A stretch of DNA of 59,410 nucleotides, taken from assembly GCA_009911175.1 (NCBI GenBank), contig QXWX01000041.1:1-59410 (forward strand), given 5' to 3'. Below are positions 34,615 to 43,392 of this stretch, one piece after another. The stretch comes from Lachnospiraceae bacterium. Its GTDB lineage: Bacteria; Bacillota_A; Clostridia; Lachnospirales; Lachnospiraceae. Below the pieces are notes generated by a model. It made no database searches. It was not told the DNA's origin and saw only the letters and a program-made list of their open reading frames with translations. The position numbers and the translations under genes are program-made. Each line of letters begins with the position of its first letter. Position 1 is the first letter of the stretch.

Positions 34615-36111
34615 ATGGCACTGACAAAGGAATTGATAGACGGCTTGATCATTACGATACAAAACTTGTATCTGGCAGATGATATCCCATGGATGATCGG
34701 TTATTCCGGGGGAAAGGACAGTACTGCGGCTGTTCAGCTTGTGTGGATGGCGATTGAGAAATTGCCACGAAGCGAGAGGAATAAGCCGATCCATGTGATG
34801 AATACGGATACGCTGGTAGAGTCACCGGTTGTATCAAAGTGGGTGGAAAAATCATTGGAGCAGATGAAGGATGAAGCAGGCGAAAAAGAGTTGCCGTTTG
34901 TTCCGATTCGATTAACACCGGATTATAACAACACTTTTTGGGTGAATTTGCTTGGAAGAGGGTATCCGTTTCCGCGTATGAAATATCGCTGGTGTACTGA
35001 CCGATTAAAGATCCAGCCGGTCAATAGTTTTATTCGAAGCAAGATTGCAGAGCACGGGGAGGTCATATTGGTTCTCGGTACCAGAAAACAGGAAAGCTCC
35101 AGAAGAAACAGAACGATGACCAATCTTGAAAAAAAGAGAGTCAGAGAACTGCTTAGTCCAAATCCTACCCTTGCCAATGAATTGGTGTTTTCGCCTATGG
35201 AAGACTGGTCGAATGATGATGTATGGGCATTTCTGATGCAGTATAAGAACCCTTGGGGTTATTCAAACAAGGATCTGCTCACCATGTACAGAGGTGCCAC
35301 AGCCGATAACGAGTGCCCGATGCAGATTGACAAATCAACTCCATCCTGCGGGAAGAGCCGGTTTGGCTGTTGGGTATGTACAATGGTGGAAAAGGATAAA
35401 TCCATGGAAGCCATGATCGCCAACGATCAGGAAAAAGAATGGATGACACCGCTGTTGGAATTCAGAAATGAATTCGGAGATGAAGAAGGAGACCGGGAAC
35501 GAAGGAGCTTCCGGAGAATGAAGGGGAATCTTCAGGGAAATTACGGAAAACTGTTTCACGGTCCATACAAAAAGGAATTTAGAGAGCAGTGGCTGAAAAG
35601 ACTGCTAGAAATCCAGCGGGATATAAATGAAGAAGGTCCGGAAGAGTTTCAGGATTTGAAGCTGATTCGGACACAGGAGCTGCGGGCTATACGCAGAATA
35701 TGGGTGAATGAAAAACATGAATTTGATGATTCGCTGCCTACGATTTATGAAGAAGTGACCGGCAAACCCTTTGATGATCCTGACTGGATACATAACGATA
35801 ATTTCAGCAGAGAAGAATGGAGGATACTGGAAGAAATATGCCGTGAAATGTATCCAGGAGAAGAACTGGTATTTGAGATGATGTATACCTTGATTGATCA
35901 TGAGAGTAAGGCAATCGGCGTGAGTCAGAGAAAGGATATTTTGGATAATATCAGGAATACGATCAGCAGGACTTTCTATAAAGATGAAGAGGATGCTACA
36001 CAGTTCTATTCGGATATGATGATCAGAAAAAAGGAGCATGGCGGAAAGTACAATGAAAAATTCCTGGATTACCAGACTGCTGAATCCGAATTTGAGGATG
36101 GCGAGGAGTAA
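34615..36111 (+). CDS. dndC: DndC, sulfur-transfer protein of DNA phosphorothioation
   Basis: A 498-aa PAPS reductase-like protein with the PP-loop Y-S-G-G-K-D-S-T-A (about 30-38). A Cys cluster at about 250-262 (C-G-K-S-R-F-G-C-W-V-C) together with an upstream Cys (N-E-C-P) binds the 4Fe-4S cluster. Length and motifs match DndC, which has ATP pyrophosphatase activity and passes sulfur from DndA towards the DNA backbone. ATG 34615 lies 10 bp after the dndB stop. dndD follows 3 bp after its stop. Confidence 0.95.
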   Translation: MALTKELIDGLIITIQNLYLADDIPWMIGYSGGKDSTAAVQLVWMAIEKLPRSERNKPIHVMNTDTLVESPVVSKWVEKSLEQMKDEAGEKELPFVPIRLTPDYNNTFWVNLLGRGYPFPRMKYRWCTDRLKIQPVNSFIRSKIAEHGEVILVLGTRKQESSRRNRTMTNLEKKRVRELLSPNPTLANELVFSPMEDWSNDDVWAFLMQYKNPWGYSNKDLLTMYRGATADNECPMQIDKSTPSCGKSRFGCWVCTMVEKDKSMEAMIANDQEKEWMTPLLEFRNEFGDEEGDRERRSFRRMKGNLQGNYGKLFHGPYKKEFREQWLKRLLEIQRDINEEGPEEFQDLKLIRTQELRAIRRIWVNEKHEFDDSLPTIYEEVTGKPFDDPDWIHNDNFSREEWRILEEICREMYPGEELVFEMMYTLIDHESKAIGVSQRKDILDNIRNTISRTFYKDEEDATQFYSDMMIRKKEHGGKYNEKFLDYQTAESEFEDGEE

Positions 36112-36114
36112 CAT

Positions 36115-38067
36115 ATGATCATAAAGAAGCTTCAACTTCATAATTTTGGTGTCTATGCCGGAGACAATGAGTTTGCTTTTGAAGGAAATAAACCCATTGT
36201 TCTGATCGGCGGCATGAATGGCCGGGGAAAAACGACTTTTCTGGAAGCCGTTTTATTGGCGTTATATGGTCAAAATTCTTTTGCGTACTCCGAAAGTGAT
36301 CACAAATCATATTCCGGATACTTGAGATCCTTTATAAACAGGGGATCTAATGATGATACATGTAGCGTGACGCTTGAATTTGAAACGAATAACGGCATTC
36401 GTGAAAACTATAAGATCCAAAGGGCATGGAGTAGCGAAAGCAAGCGGGCGAAAGAGCAGATTTCGGTGTATAAAGACGGAGAATATAACGATTTTCTTAC
36501 AAACAACTGGCCGATGTTCGTGGAAAATATTCTGCCGAGCGCTTTATCGAGTTTCTTTTTCTTTGATGGAGAACAGATTGCGGAGCTTGCTGTTGACCGG
36601 ACAAATGATCAATTAAAGGATTCAATCCGTTCTATGCTTGGAATATCAGTGCTTGATGTGTTAAGTAATGATCTTATGCGCAATTTGAAAAGGGTAAATA
36701 AGACCGGAAAGCAGGATGTTTCTGCAAGAGAAATACAGAAGCTGAGAGAAGAAAAGAACCATGCCCGGGAAGAACTGGAAGAAGCAGACCGGGAATTGGG
36801 GAAGGCGAATGCGAAACTGCTAAAGGACAATGATGCCCTGGAGTCCTTGCACAGGCTATATACTGCAAAGGGTGGAGATGCCATCAATAAAAGGCAGGAA
36901 TTGTTAAAAAAACGTGGAACTTTGTCGGCGGAACTATCAAAGGAAAATGAGAAAATATATGGATTGACAGCAGAGGAACTTCCGTTGCTGCTTGTGGAGG
37001 ATATTCTGTCAGAAATCAAGCTTCAGGCAATAGATGAACATGCAAGTGCAGTGATGCGGGAGTCCGTTCACCAATTAAACAATTTCTTTTCGGAGTTTAT
37101 GTCCGACTATTCGGGGGATAGGAAGACCGGAGAGGATTTTCTTGCTTATGTAAAACAACGTACAGAAGACAACCAGGTTCAAATGGTCTACGAACTATCA
37201 GAGCAAGCGCTGTTTCAGGTAAATAACCTTGTAGAAGGGAAGCTTCAGCATACAAGACAGGAAGGAAGGGAAATTCTAAAGAAGAAGGTAAAGATAGAGA
37301 AACAGATTGACGAACTAGACAGCTACCTTTCGCTTGATATTAACGACCAGGAGTTGCAGGATATTTACAGAAAAATAAAGAAGGCAGAGCAGAAAATCAT
37401 TGATGACCAGGTTAAGATTGCCGAATTAGAGCAGAAAAGAAGTAATATAAATGCGAGGGTGATTGCCGTGACGGTTGATTTTAACAAGCGGGTGGAAGCT
37501 TATCTTGCGACAGCTGAAGTAAGGGACAGCGTTGACAGGATATCGAAATATTCAAACATGGCACTCGATATCATAAAAAGGTATCGCGTGCAACTTCAAA
37601 AAAGAAAAACCGATTTACTTGCTTCAACCATAACGGAGTGTTATTTGAAACTTGCGAACAAGAAGAATCTGATCCGTAAGATTGAGATGGATCCGGAGAC
37701 ACTTGACTGGAAGTGTTTATCAGAGGATGAAAGTGAGATTCCGAGAGACTCACTGTCGGCGGGTGAAAAGCAACTTATGGTTATATCCATACTTTGGGCG
37801 CTGGCAATATGCTCCAAGAAGAAGCTGCCTGTGATCATAGACACCCCGCTGTCCCGTATGGACTCCCTGCACAGAAAAGCACTGATCACAACCTATTTTC
37901 CAAATGCAGGCGAGCAGACGATTATATTATCTACGGATGCAGAGATTGATGAAGGATATTATCGGCTGATGAAGAATAATATAGGTGATGAGTTTACTTT
38001 GAATTACGATGAGGTGTCTAAAAGCACCTCCATACAAAAAGGGTATTTGATTGGAGCAAAGTCATGA
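36115..38067 (+). CDS. dndD: DndD, SMC/Rad50-like ATPase of DNA phosphorothioation
   Basis: A 650-aa ABC-type ATPase of the SMC/RecN class. Walker A is G-G-M-N-G-R-G-K-T-T-F (about 31-41). Two long coiled-coil stretches (about 195-250 and 385-450) flank a central region. The signature L-S-A-G-E-K-Q (about 545) and Walker B P-V-I-I-D-T-P-L-S-R-M-D lie at the C-terminus. DndD nicks or opens DNA in an ATP-dependent manner during sulfur incorporation, together with DndC and DndE. Its stop overlaps dndE by 4 bp (ATGA). Confidence 0.95.
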   Translation: MIIKKLQLHNFGVYAGDNEFAFEGNKPIVLIGGMNGRGKTTFLEAVLLALYGQNSFAYSESDHKSYSGYLRSFINRGSNDDTCSVTLEFETNNGIRENYKIQRAWSSESKRAKEQISVYKDGEYNDFLTNNWPMFVENILPSALSSFFFFDGEQIAELAVDRTNDQLKDSIRSMLGISVLDVLSNDLMRNLKRVNKTGKQDVSAREIQKLREEKNHAREELEEADRELGKANAKLLKDNDALESLHRLYTAKGGDAINKRQELLKKRGTLSAELSKENEKIYGLTAEELPLLLVEDILSEIKLQAIDEHASAVMRESVHQLNNFFSEFMSDYSGDRKTGEDFLAYVKQRTEDNQVQMVYELSEQALFQVNNLVEGKLQHTRQEGREILKKKVKIEKQIDELDSYLSLDINDQELQDIYRKIKKAEQKIIDDQVKIAELEQKRSNINARVIAVTVDFNKRVEAYLATAEVRDSVDRISKYSNMALDIIKRYRVQLQKRKTDLLASTITECYLKLANKKNLIRKIEMDPETLDWKCLSEDESEIPRDSLSAGEKQLMVISILWALAICSKKKLPVIIDTPLSRMDSLHRKALITTYFPNAGEQTIILSTDAEIDEGYYRLMKNNIGDEFTLNYDEVSKSTSIQKGYLIGAKS

Positions 38068-38447
38068 TTATGAAGCAGGTGCGTCTTTCTCAAAAGGCGA
38101 AAGAACAATTATCCAGGTTGAAGGGAAAGACCGGGATCAAAAACTGGAACATACTTTGCAGGTGGGCGCTTTGCTATTCACTCAGTGAGAATACCGTTCC
38201 TACGGATATTCCGATCGTAGCAGACAGCAATCTGGAAATGTCCTGGTTTACCTTTGGGGGTGAATACTATGAGCTTTATGAAGCATTGGTAAAGGCGTGG
38301 TGCATAAAGATGGAGCTCCCTACTGATGATGACACCGTGGCAAAGTATTTCCGATTGAACATGGAGAGAGGGATTGCGCATCTCGGTGGGACAGGATTTA
38401 TAAAGAGTATTGATGATCTCGTAGGATTAGCAATTAAAGAGGCGTAA
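38064..38447 (+). CDS. dndE: DndE, small DNA-binding component
   Basis: A 127-aa DndE-family protein: the basic N-terminus V-R-L-S-Q-K-A-K-E-Q-L-S-R-L-K, the conserved W-N-I-L-C-R-W-A-L-C-Y-S-L block and a C-terminal R-G-I-A-H-L segment. DndE forms tetramers and binds nicked double-stranded DNA. Starts at ATG 38064 overlap the dndD stop; an in-frame ATG two codons later is an alternative. dndA begins 2 bp after the stop. Confidence 0.93.
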   Translation: MIMKQVRLSQKAKEQLSRLKGKTGIKNWNILCRWALCYSLSENTVPTDIPIVADSNLEMSWFTFGGEYYELYEALVKAWCIKMELPTDDDTVAKYFRLNMERGIAHLGGTGFIKSIDDLVGLAIKEA

Positions 38448-38449
38448 AT

Positions 38450-39598
38450 ATGAGCGTTTATCTGGATTATAATGCATCAACGCCAGTTGACGAGAGGGTA
38501 CTTGAGTGCATGATCAATGTATACAGGAATCATATCGGTAATGCGGACAGTCGGACACATCAATTTGGCGAGGATACACGTAGAATTGTGGAGTTGGCGA
38601 GAAAACAGGTTGCAGATCTGCTTGGAGTAAATGCGGATGAAGTATTTTTTACCAGTGGTGCCACCGAGAGCAATAATATCGCAATCCAAGGGCTTAGAGA
38701 ATATGCCGAAAATAGCGGTAAAAACCATATTGTAACGACTGCCATTGAACATAAAGCAATATTGGAAACGGTAAAGCAACTTGAAAAAGAAGGCTTTATG
38801 GTTGATTTTATCGACCCGGATCGATTCGGAAGAGTAAAACCAGAGGCTGTTTTGAACAAAGTAACAGAGCAGACACTGGTTGTCAGTGTGATGCATGTAA
38901 ATAACGAGACCGGTATGATACAGCCGGTGCAGGAGATTGGAGAGGAACTTAGTAAAAGAGGAATCCTTTTTCATGTTGATGCAACCCAAAGCTGCGGGAA
39001 ATTGGTCGAGGAAATAAAGAATCTGAAGTACAACATGCTTGCTTTCAGCGCGCATAAACTTCAAGGGCCGCAGGGCGTAGGTGTTCTTGTATTAAGAAAG
39101 AAATCTTATAAGCTTCCGCCGGTAAAGGCTATCATGTACGGAGGACAGCAGGAACGTGGAATTAGACCAGGCACAATTCCGGTAGCTTTGGTTGCAGGAT
39201 GTGGGAAAGCCTGTGAATTAGCAGTAACAGAGTATCAATCCAATCTTGAGCAGGCTAATCAGATCAAAAAGGAGCTGATTAATATTCTCAGGGAGTCTGG
39301 CTTGTCATATCATATTAACGGTGATCAGACATATTGTGTTCCGGGAACTTTAAACGTTTGTATTGAGGGTGTTTCTTCAGAAGCATTAATGATATCTTCA
39401 AAGCAATTTTGCGGTATATCAAATGGATCCGCATGTACATCCAAAAGCTATTCACCGAGCTATGTTCTTTCAGCAATGGGGATTCCGGTAGAACAGATTG
39501 AAAGTTCAGTCAGGATCAGCTGGGGGCATGGTGTGGATCAGGATGAGGTACTGAATGGCTTTCGTGCATTGCTCAATGTGGCAAAGCAAATGAACTAA
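38450..39598 (+). CDS. dndA: DndA, cysteine desulfurase
   Basis: A 382-aa NifS/IscS-type, PLP-dependent cysteine desulfurase. It opens Y-L-D-Y-N-A-S-T-P-V. The PLP Lys lies in F-S-A-H-K-L-Q-G-P-Q-G (about 203), and the persulfide Cys in G-S-A-C-T-S-K-S (about 328). It supplies sulfur to DndC. In many genomes dndA is missing or at the front of the operon. Here it lies last of the five, giving the order B-C-D-E-A, seen elsewhere with C-D-E-A clusters. The gap to dndE is 2 bp and the HNH gene follows 17 bp later. Confidence 0.93.
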   Translation: MSVYLDYNASTPVDERVLECMINVYRNHIGNADSRTHQFGEDTRRIVELARKQVADLLGVNADEVFFTSGATESNNIAIQGLREYAENSGKNHIVTTAIEHKAILETVKQLEKEGFMVDFIDPDRFGRVKPEAVLNKVTEQTLVVSVMHVNNETGMIQPVQEIGEELSKRGILFHVDATQSCGKLVEEIKNLKYNMLAFSAHKLQGPQGVGVLVLRKKSYKLPPVKAIMYGGQQERGIRPGTIPVALVAGCGKACELAVTEYQSNLEQANQIKKELINILRESGLSYHINGDQTYCVPGTLNVCIEGVSSEALMISSKQFCGISNGSACTSKSYSPSYVLSAMGIPVEQIESSVRISWGHGVDQDEVLNGFRALLNVAKQMN

Positions 39599-39615
39599 TT
39601 GGGAAGAGTGAGAAG

Positions 39616-40812
39616 ATGGATCAGGAATTACACCTTGAAATCGTATATGAAAATAATTTGGATACGGATAAGTTTGCCCGTATGTTTAATAATAAGGCGC
39701 AGAGCTATAAGTTCTACTGGTTTGAGGCGATACTTAATCTGTTGAAAACAGAAGAACGAGATTTCACATTCGATGAAGTGATTGATGAAATGATATGCGA
39801 GGCATGGCACACCGTTACCCATTATCATCTCAGGCTGGGGCCGACTGTAAACGGCAATGCTGAAAATTTTCTGGAGCATGCGATAAATACTCTTAATAGT
39901 ACTGTTAGTGATTTATCACAAAATCCGTCTAAAGAAGAATTAAAGGCCGCGATCAAACAGTGTGAAAAGGAATTGAAAAGAGACAAAACAAGATTAACGG
40001 ATTATGTTCCCTATAAGCTTCTATACCCTTTCTTTGATGCGGAAGGCTTAGAAGAAGGCCTGTCATATATAAAAAATGATAAACATAGCAGGCTGATCGC
40101 ATATATGGCCAGGCTGTCAGGAAATGAAAACCTGCTTTATACAATTTTGGACGGTGTCGGCGTGCAGAAGAAAATCCGGGTTAATGTATATTGGAGAAAA
40201 CTGCTTCTGAAGAACTTTTCTGTGATTCAGAGCTGGGTACAATATAATAAGGCTCAGTTTTTACAGGATCGAAATCCCGGCGTGCCAGGGATTATCTATA
40301 AGATCTGCCCGGAAAACGAGGAGCTCCGCAAACTGGAACAGGCCCGTGATCTATGGAAAACAACTGCGGAATTGACCGGACAGCCGATCAAAGAAATTTA
40401 TACCGGAAAAGATATCCCAGCAAAAGATTTGTCCATAGATCATTTTGTGCCGAGATCCTACATTTCAAATGATGAACTATGGAACCTGATACCGATGCGC
40501 AAATCGTTGAATTCCAGCAAGAACAATAAGCTTCCGCCGTGGGGAATATTTTTCCTTCCGTTTGCAAGATATCAATTTTACCTGTATGGATTGATTTTCC
40601 CTCAGGATGCAGACAGACGGTCACAGCTATTGATCAGGAAATTTGAGAAGTGCAGAAAAAATAATCTGAATGCGATCTGGGCTACCGAGAAGCTCTACAT
40701 AGGCGGGAATACAGAAACTCAATTTATGAATATTCTCAACCATAACCTCAAGCCCATATATGAAGCCGCCAGGCTGCAGGGATATGATACATGGAAAATA
40801 AGTACAGATTAG
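39616..40812 (+). CDS. HNH endonuclease associated with the dnd operon
   Basis: A 398-aa protein with a helical N-terminal 250 residues and a C-terminal HNH motif: S-I-D-H-F-V-P-R-S (about 275-283), N-E/D-x-L-W-N-L-I-P (about 287-294) and N-S-S-K-N-N-K-L-P-P (about 299-308). HNH enzymes near dnd genes are known in two roles, restriction of unmodified DNA and type IV cutting of phosphorothioate DNA. Since it lies in the same operon as the modifying genes, cutting of unmodified or foreign DNA is more likely than self-cutting. The first half shows no domain I can name. It has gaagagtgag before the ATG. Confidence 0.85.
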   Translation: MDQELHLEIVYENNLDTDKFARMFNNKAQSYKFYWFEAILNLLKTEERDFTFDEVIDEMICEAWHTVTHYHLRLGPTVNGNAENFLEHAINTLNSTVSDLSQNPSKEELKAAIKQCEKELKRDKTRLTDYVPYKLLYPFFDAEGLEEGLSYIKNDKHSRLIAYMARLSGNENLLYTILDGVGVQKKIRVNVYWRKLLLKNFSVIQSWVQYNKAQFLQDRNPGVPGIIYKICPENEELRKLEQARDLWKTTAELTGQPIKEIYTGKDIPAKDLSIDHFVPRSYISNDELWNLIPMRKSLNSSKNNKLPPWGIFFLPFARYQFYLYGLIFPQDADRRSQLLIRKFEKCRKNNLNAIWATEKLYIGGNTETQFMNILNHNLKPIYEAARLQGYDTWKISTD

Positions 40813-40834
40813 ATCATGATGTAGAAATGCTTTC

Positions 40835-41287
40835 CTATGATGATTCCGTATTCAATTTATTAAGTAAAATGGTAGTTGTATTTGACTCGATATGTATACG
40901 TTCTTTTTTGAGTAATGCGCATTTTCTCTGATTTGTTTCATAGTCACGTTTTCCTTTTGCAAAAGCTGAGCAGCAAAGGAAGTCGCATTTTGCTGTACCT
41001 TTTGGTGTAGTATGGATTATGAAAACATAGCTATCAATAACAATGTGACTAGTAATCAGGTAATCTGCTTTAATATTAGTTATAAAAGGATACATTTGCG
41101 GCATGAAAGAATAAAGATTAAAATCATTATCTAAAGAGTTTTTTAAATGGATTAATGCTTCTAATCGTGGTTTGACCATTTCTTCATATTGTGCTGCTTT
41201 TTGAATTTGTTCGAAAGTTATCGCATAACCCAAGGTCTGGCTCCGCAACTGGCTGCATGCCGACACAGTCAATTGCTTCATAACCAA
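40835..41287 (-). CDS. PBECR4 C-terminal-domain protein, probably truncated
   Basis: A 150-aa minus-strand frame convergent with the defence operon. Its sequence (M-V-K-P-R-L-E-A-L, N-F-N-L/D-F-N-L-Y-S-F-M-P-Q-M-Y-P-F, N-I-K-A-D-Y-L-I, Y-V-F-I-I-H, C-C-S-A-F-A-K-G-K-R-D-Y) matches the C-terminal half of PBECR4 phage/ICE nuclease-like proteins. The first possible starts (TTG 41287 or ATG 41281) have no convincing ribosome site, and the usual N-terminal half is absent, so it is probably a remnant. A different copy, keeping only the N-terminal half, lies at 15476. Confidence 0.55.
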   Translation of the reverse strand: MVMKQLTVSACSQLRSQTLGYAITFEQIQKAAQYEEMVKPRLEALIHLKNSLDNDFNLYSFMPQMYPFITNIKADYLITSHIVIDSYVFIIHTTPKGTAKCDFLCCSAFAKGKRDYETNQRKCALLKKERIHIESNTTTILLNKLNTESS

Positions 41288-41510
41288 CGATAGCTGATCT
41301 TGTCGCTATCCTCTATAAAGATTATAGCACAAAACAGATTCAAGTCAATAGCTTGAATTTCATTGTTTCATTGAAAACGCATAAATCTGCGCACCGTTAG
41401 TATGTGCCCGATATATTATATGGGATTATCTAAAAAAATGTCAATGAAAAATTTGGAAATAAATAAAGAGTATTTCAACGCATAGGAACAATATGGGGGG
41501 ATGCAATTGT

Positions 41511-42104
41511 ATGAAAGAAGATAAAACAATCCGCTATTATAATTCAAACGCAAGGGAATTTGTACTTGAAACGGTATCAGTGGATTTTGAATTTACGCAG
41601 AAAAAGTTTACGGACAGGTTACCGAAGAATGCGGCAATTCTTGATTTTGGATGCGGTTCGGGACGCGATACAAAATATTTTCTATCACAGGGATACCGGG
41701 TAGATGCAGTAGATGGTTCCGCCGAAATATGCAAATTGGCAAGTGAATATACAGGAATTGAAGTCAAACATGCGTTTTTTAACGAGTTGGAACAGGTCGA
41801 ACAGTATGATGGCATTTGGGCATGTTCTTCCATATTGCATTTGCCCTTGGATGAGCTGAAAGATGTCATGCGTAAAATGGTGATTGCATTAAAAGATAAT
41901 GGGATTATTTATACTTCTTTTAAATATGGAACGTTTGCGGGCGAAAGAAACGGACGTTATTTCACGGATATGACGGAAGATACATTTGCGGGTTTCATAA
42001 AACAGATAGATTATGTAACGATAGAGGAACAGTGGATTTCATTAGATGTACGCCCAAAACGAGAGGATGAAAAATGGCTCAATTTAATTCTGCGGAAAAA
42101 ATAG
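41511..42104 (+). CDS. Class I SAM-dependent methyltransferase
   Basis: A 197-aa Rossmann-fold methyltransferase. Motif I is I-L-D-F-G-C-G-S-G-R-D-T (about 42-53), motif II is V-D-A-V-D-G-S (about 62-68), and W-A-C-S-S-I-L-H-L-P (about 103-112) forms motif IV. The size and motif style are those of TehB-like small-molecule methyltransferases; no target-recognition part for DNA is visible. I start at ATG 41511 with gggggga 9 nt upstream; an in-frame ATG at 41493 lies on that site. It is monocistronic. Substrate unknown. Confidence 0.87.
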   Translation: MKEDKTIRYYNSNAREFVLETVSVDFEFTQKKFTDRLPKNAAILDFGCGSGRDTKYFLSQGYRVDAVDGSAEICKLASEYTGIEVKHAFFNELEQVEQYDGIWACSSILHLPLDELKDVMRKMVIALKDNGIIYTSFKYGTFAGERNGRYFTDMTEDTFAGFIKQIDYVTIEEQWISLDVRPKREDEKWLNLILRKK

Positions 42105-42198
42105 ACAGCAGTAATGAACCGGTGATCGTGTCAACCGATGTAATGACCGGTGACAGAGACCAAAGCCGATTTTTATACTACCAGCTTAAAAATTCATC

Positions 42199-42306
42199 AT
42201 GACTATTCAACATTTTTATATAGAAAAGAGTCATGGAGCAGTCAAAAATTATAGGACAGATAAAATTGCAGCGAAACTCAACAATCCAACAATAAAATAT
42301 ATTTAA
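42199..42306 (+). pseudogene. Duplicated 5' end of the alpha/beta hydrolase gene
   Basis: A 35-codon frame starts M-T-I-Q-H-F-Y-I-E-K-S-H-G-A, closely matching M-D-I-Q-H-F-Y-I-E-K-G-Q-G-E at the start of the hydrolase gene at 43393. The upstream bases (aaattcatcatg) are shared too. After 14 residues similarity stops. So it is a small leftover of a second hydrolase copy, or of a rearrangement that brought in the flavodoxin genes. Confidence 0.65.
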
Positions 42307-42320
42307 AGGAGGACACAATC

Positions 42321-42794
42321 ATGAGTAAAACATTAATTGCGTATTTTTCTGCCAGCGGTGTTACTGCCGGAGCAGCAAAGAATCTGGCAAAGGCCGTCGG
42401 AGCGGATCTGTATGAAATTCTCCCGGCCATTCCCTATTCGCCTGCAGATCTGAACTGGAACGACAAAAAGTCCCGCAGCTCTTTGGAGATGAATGATCCA
42501 TCATCCCGGCCGGAGCTGAAGGATCATGCTGCCCCGATTGCGGAGCATGAGACGATTTTTCTCGGTTTCCCTATTTGGTGGTATACTGCCCCTGCGATTA
42601 TCAAGACGTTTTTGGAAGCTTATGATTTTACCGGCAAGACGATCGTTCTCTTTGCCACTTCCGGAGGAAGCGGGTTAGGACGGACAGCGGCAGACCTGAC
42701 AGACAGTTGTTCCGGCGCAGTTATAAAAAGCGGAAAGCTACTGAATGGAAAATTTTCTGAAGCGGATCTGCGGCAGTGGGCGGAAAGCTTTTAA
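42321..42794 (+). CDS. Flavodoxin
   Basis: A 157-aa flavodoxin-fold protein. The FMN phosphate loop is Y-F-S-A-S-G-V-T (about 8-15). The second FMN contact is F-P-I-W-W-Y-T-A-P (about 83-91), and F-A-T-S-G-G-S-G-L-G (about 112-121) forms the third. It is a short-chain electron carrier of the flavodoxin_4 type. The ribosome site aaaggagga lies 9 nt before ATG. It is followed 18 bp later by an FMN reductase-like gene, so the two form a redox operon with the hydrolase. Confidence 0.92.
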   Translation: MSKTLIAYFSASGVTAGAAKNLAKAVGADLYEILPAIPYSPADLNWNDKKSRSSLEMNDPSSRPELKDHAAPIAEHETIFLGFPIWWYTAPAIIKTFLEAYDFTGKTIVLFATSGGSGLGRTAADLTDSCSGAVIKSGKLLNGKFSEADLRQWAESF

Positions 42795-42812
42795 CGAGTA
42801 GGAGGATGTGCA

Positions 42813-43346
42813 ATGAGAATTGTTGTTTTAGAGGGGAGCCCAAATAAAAAGGGTTCCTCTAACCTTCTGTCAGATGCATTTATCCGAGGGGCAAAAGAGG
42901 CAGGACATGCGGTGGAAATTATTGACGCGGCTCATGCCGATCTCTATCCCTGTACCGGCTGTGTACACTGTGGGTATGAGGGGCCGTGCGTCCAAAAGGA
43001 TGATATGGAGTTGTTTCGGAAGCAGATTCTCAGAGCGGATATATTAGTGTTTGTCACGCCGCTTTATTACTATGGAATGTCCGCACAGCTAAAAATTCTG
43101 GTAGATCGCTTCTGTGCCATCAACAGCAGTATTCACCGCAAAAATATGAAGTCTGCATTGATCGCTGCGGCATGGAATGCGGATGACTGGACATTTGAAG
43201 CCCTTGAATGCCATTATAAAACGCTGGTAAGGTATCTGAACCTGGATGACAGGGGAATGGTGCTGGGATATGGGTGCGGTACGGTTTCCATGACAAAGCA
43301 GAGCCAATACCCGGATAAAGCCTATCAGCTTGGGAGGAAACTTTGA
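42813..43346 (+). CDS. Flavodoxin-like NAD(P)H/FMN oxidoreductase
   Basis: A 177-aa flavoprotein of the NADPH-dependent FMN reductase class. The phosphate loop is G-S-P-N-K-K-G-S-S-N (about 8-17). C-T-G-C-V-H-C-G (about 48-55) is the Cys motif typical of this anaerobe subgroup, and T-P-L-Y-Y-Y-G-M (about 86-93) contacts the flavin. It has gaggaggatg upstream and is part of the flavodoxin operon. The role is probably quinone or disulfide reduction; the substrate cannot be given. Confidence 0.9.
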   Translation: MRIVVLEGSPNKKGSSNLLSDAFIRGAKEAGHAVEIIDAAHADLYPCTGCVHCGYEGPCVQKDDMELFRKQILRADILVFVTPLYYYGMSAQLKILVDRFCAINSSIHRKNMKSALIAAAWNADDWTFEALECHYKTLVRYLNLDDRGMVLGYGCGTVSMTKQSQYPDKAYQLGRKL

Positions 43347-43392
43347 GATTTCGGATCAGAGAAAAGCAGCAGAACTTAGGAGTAAATTCATC

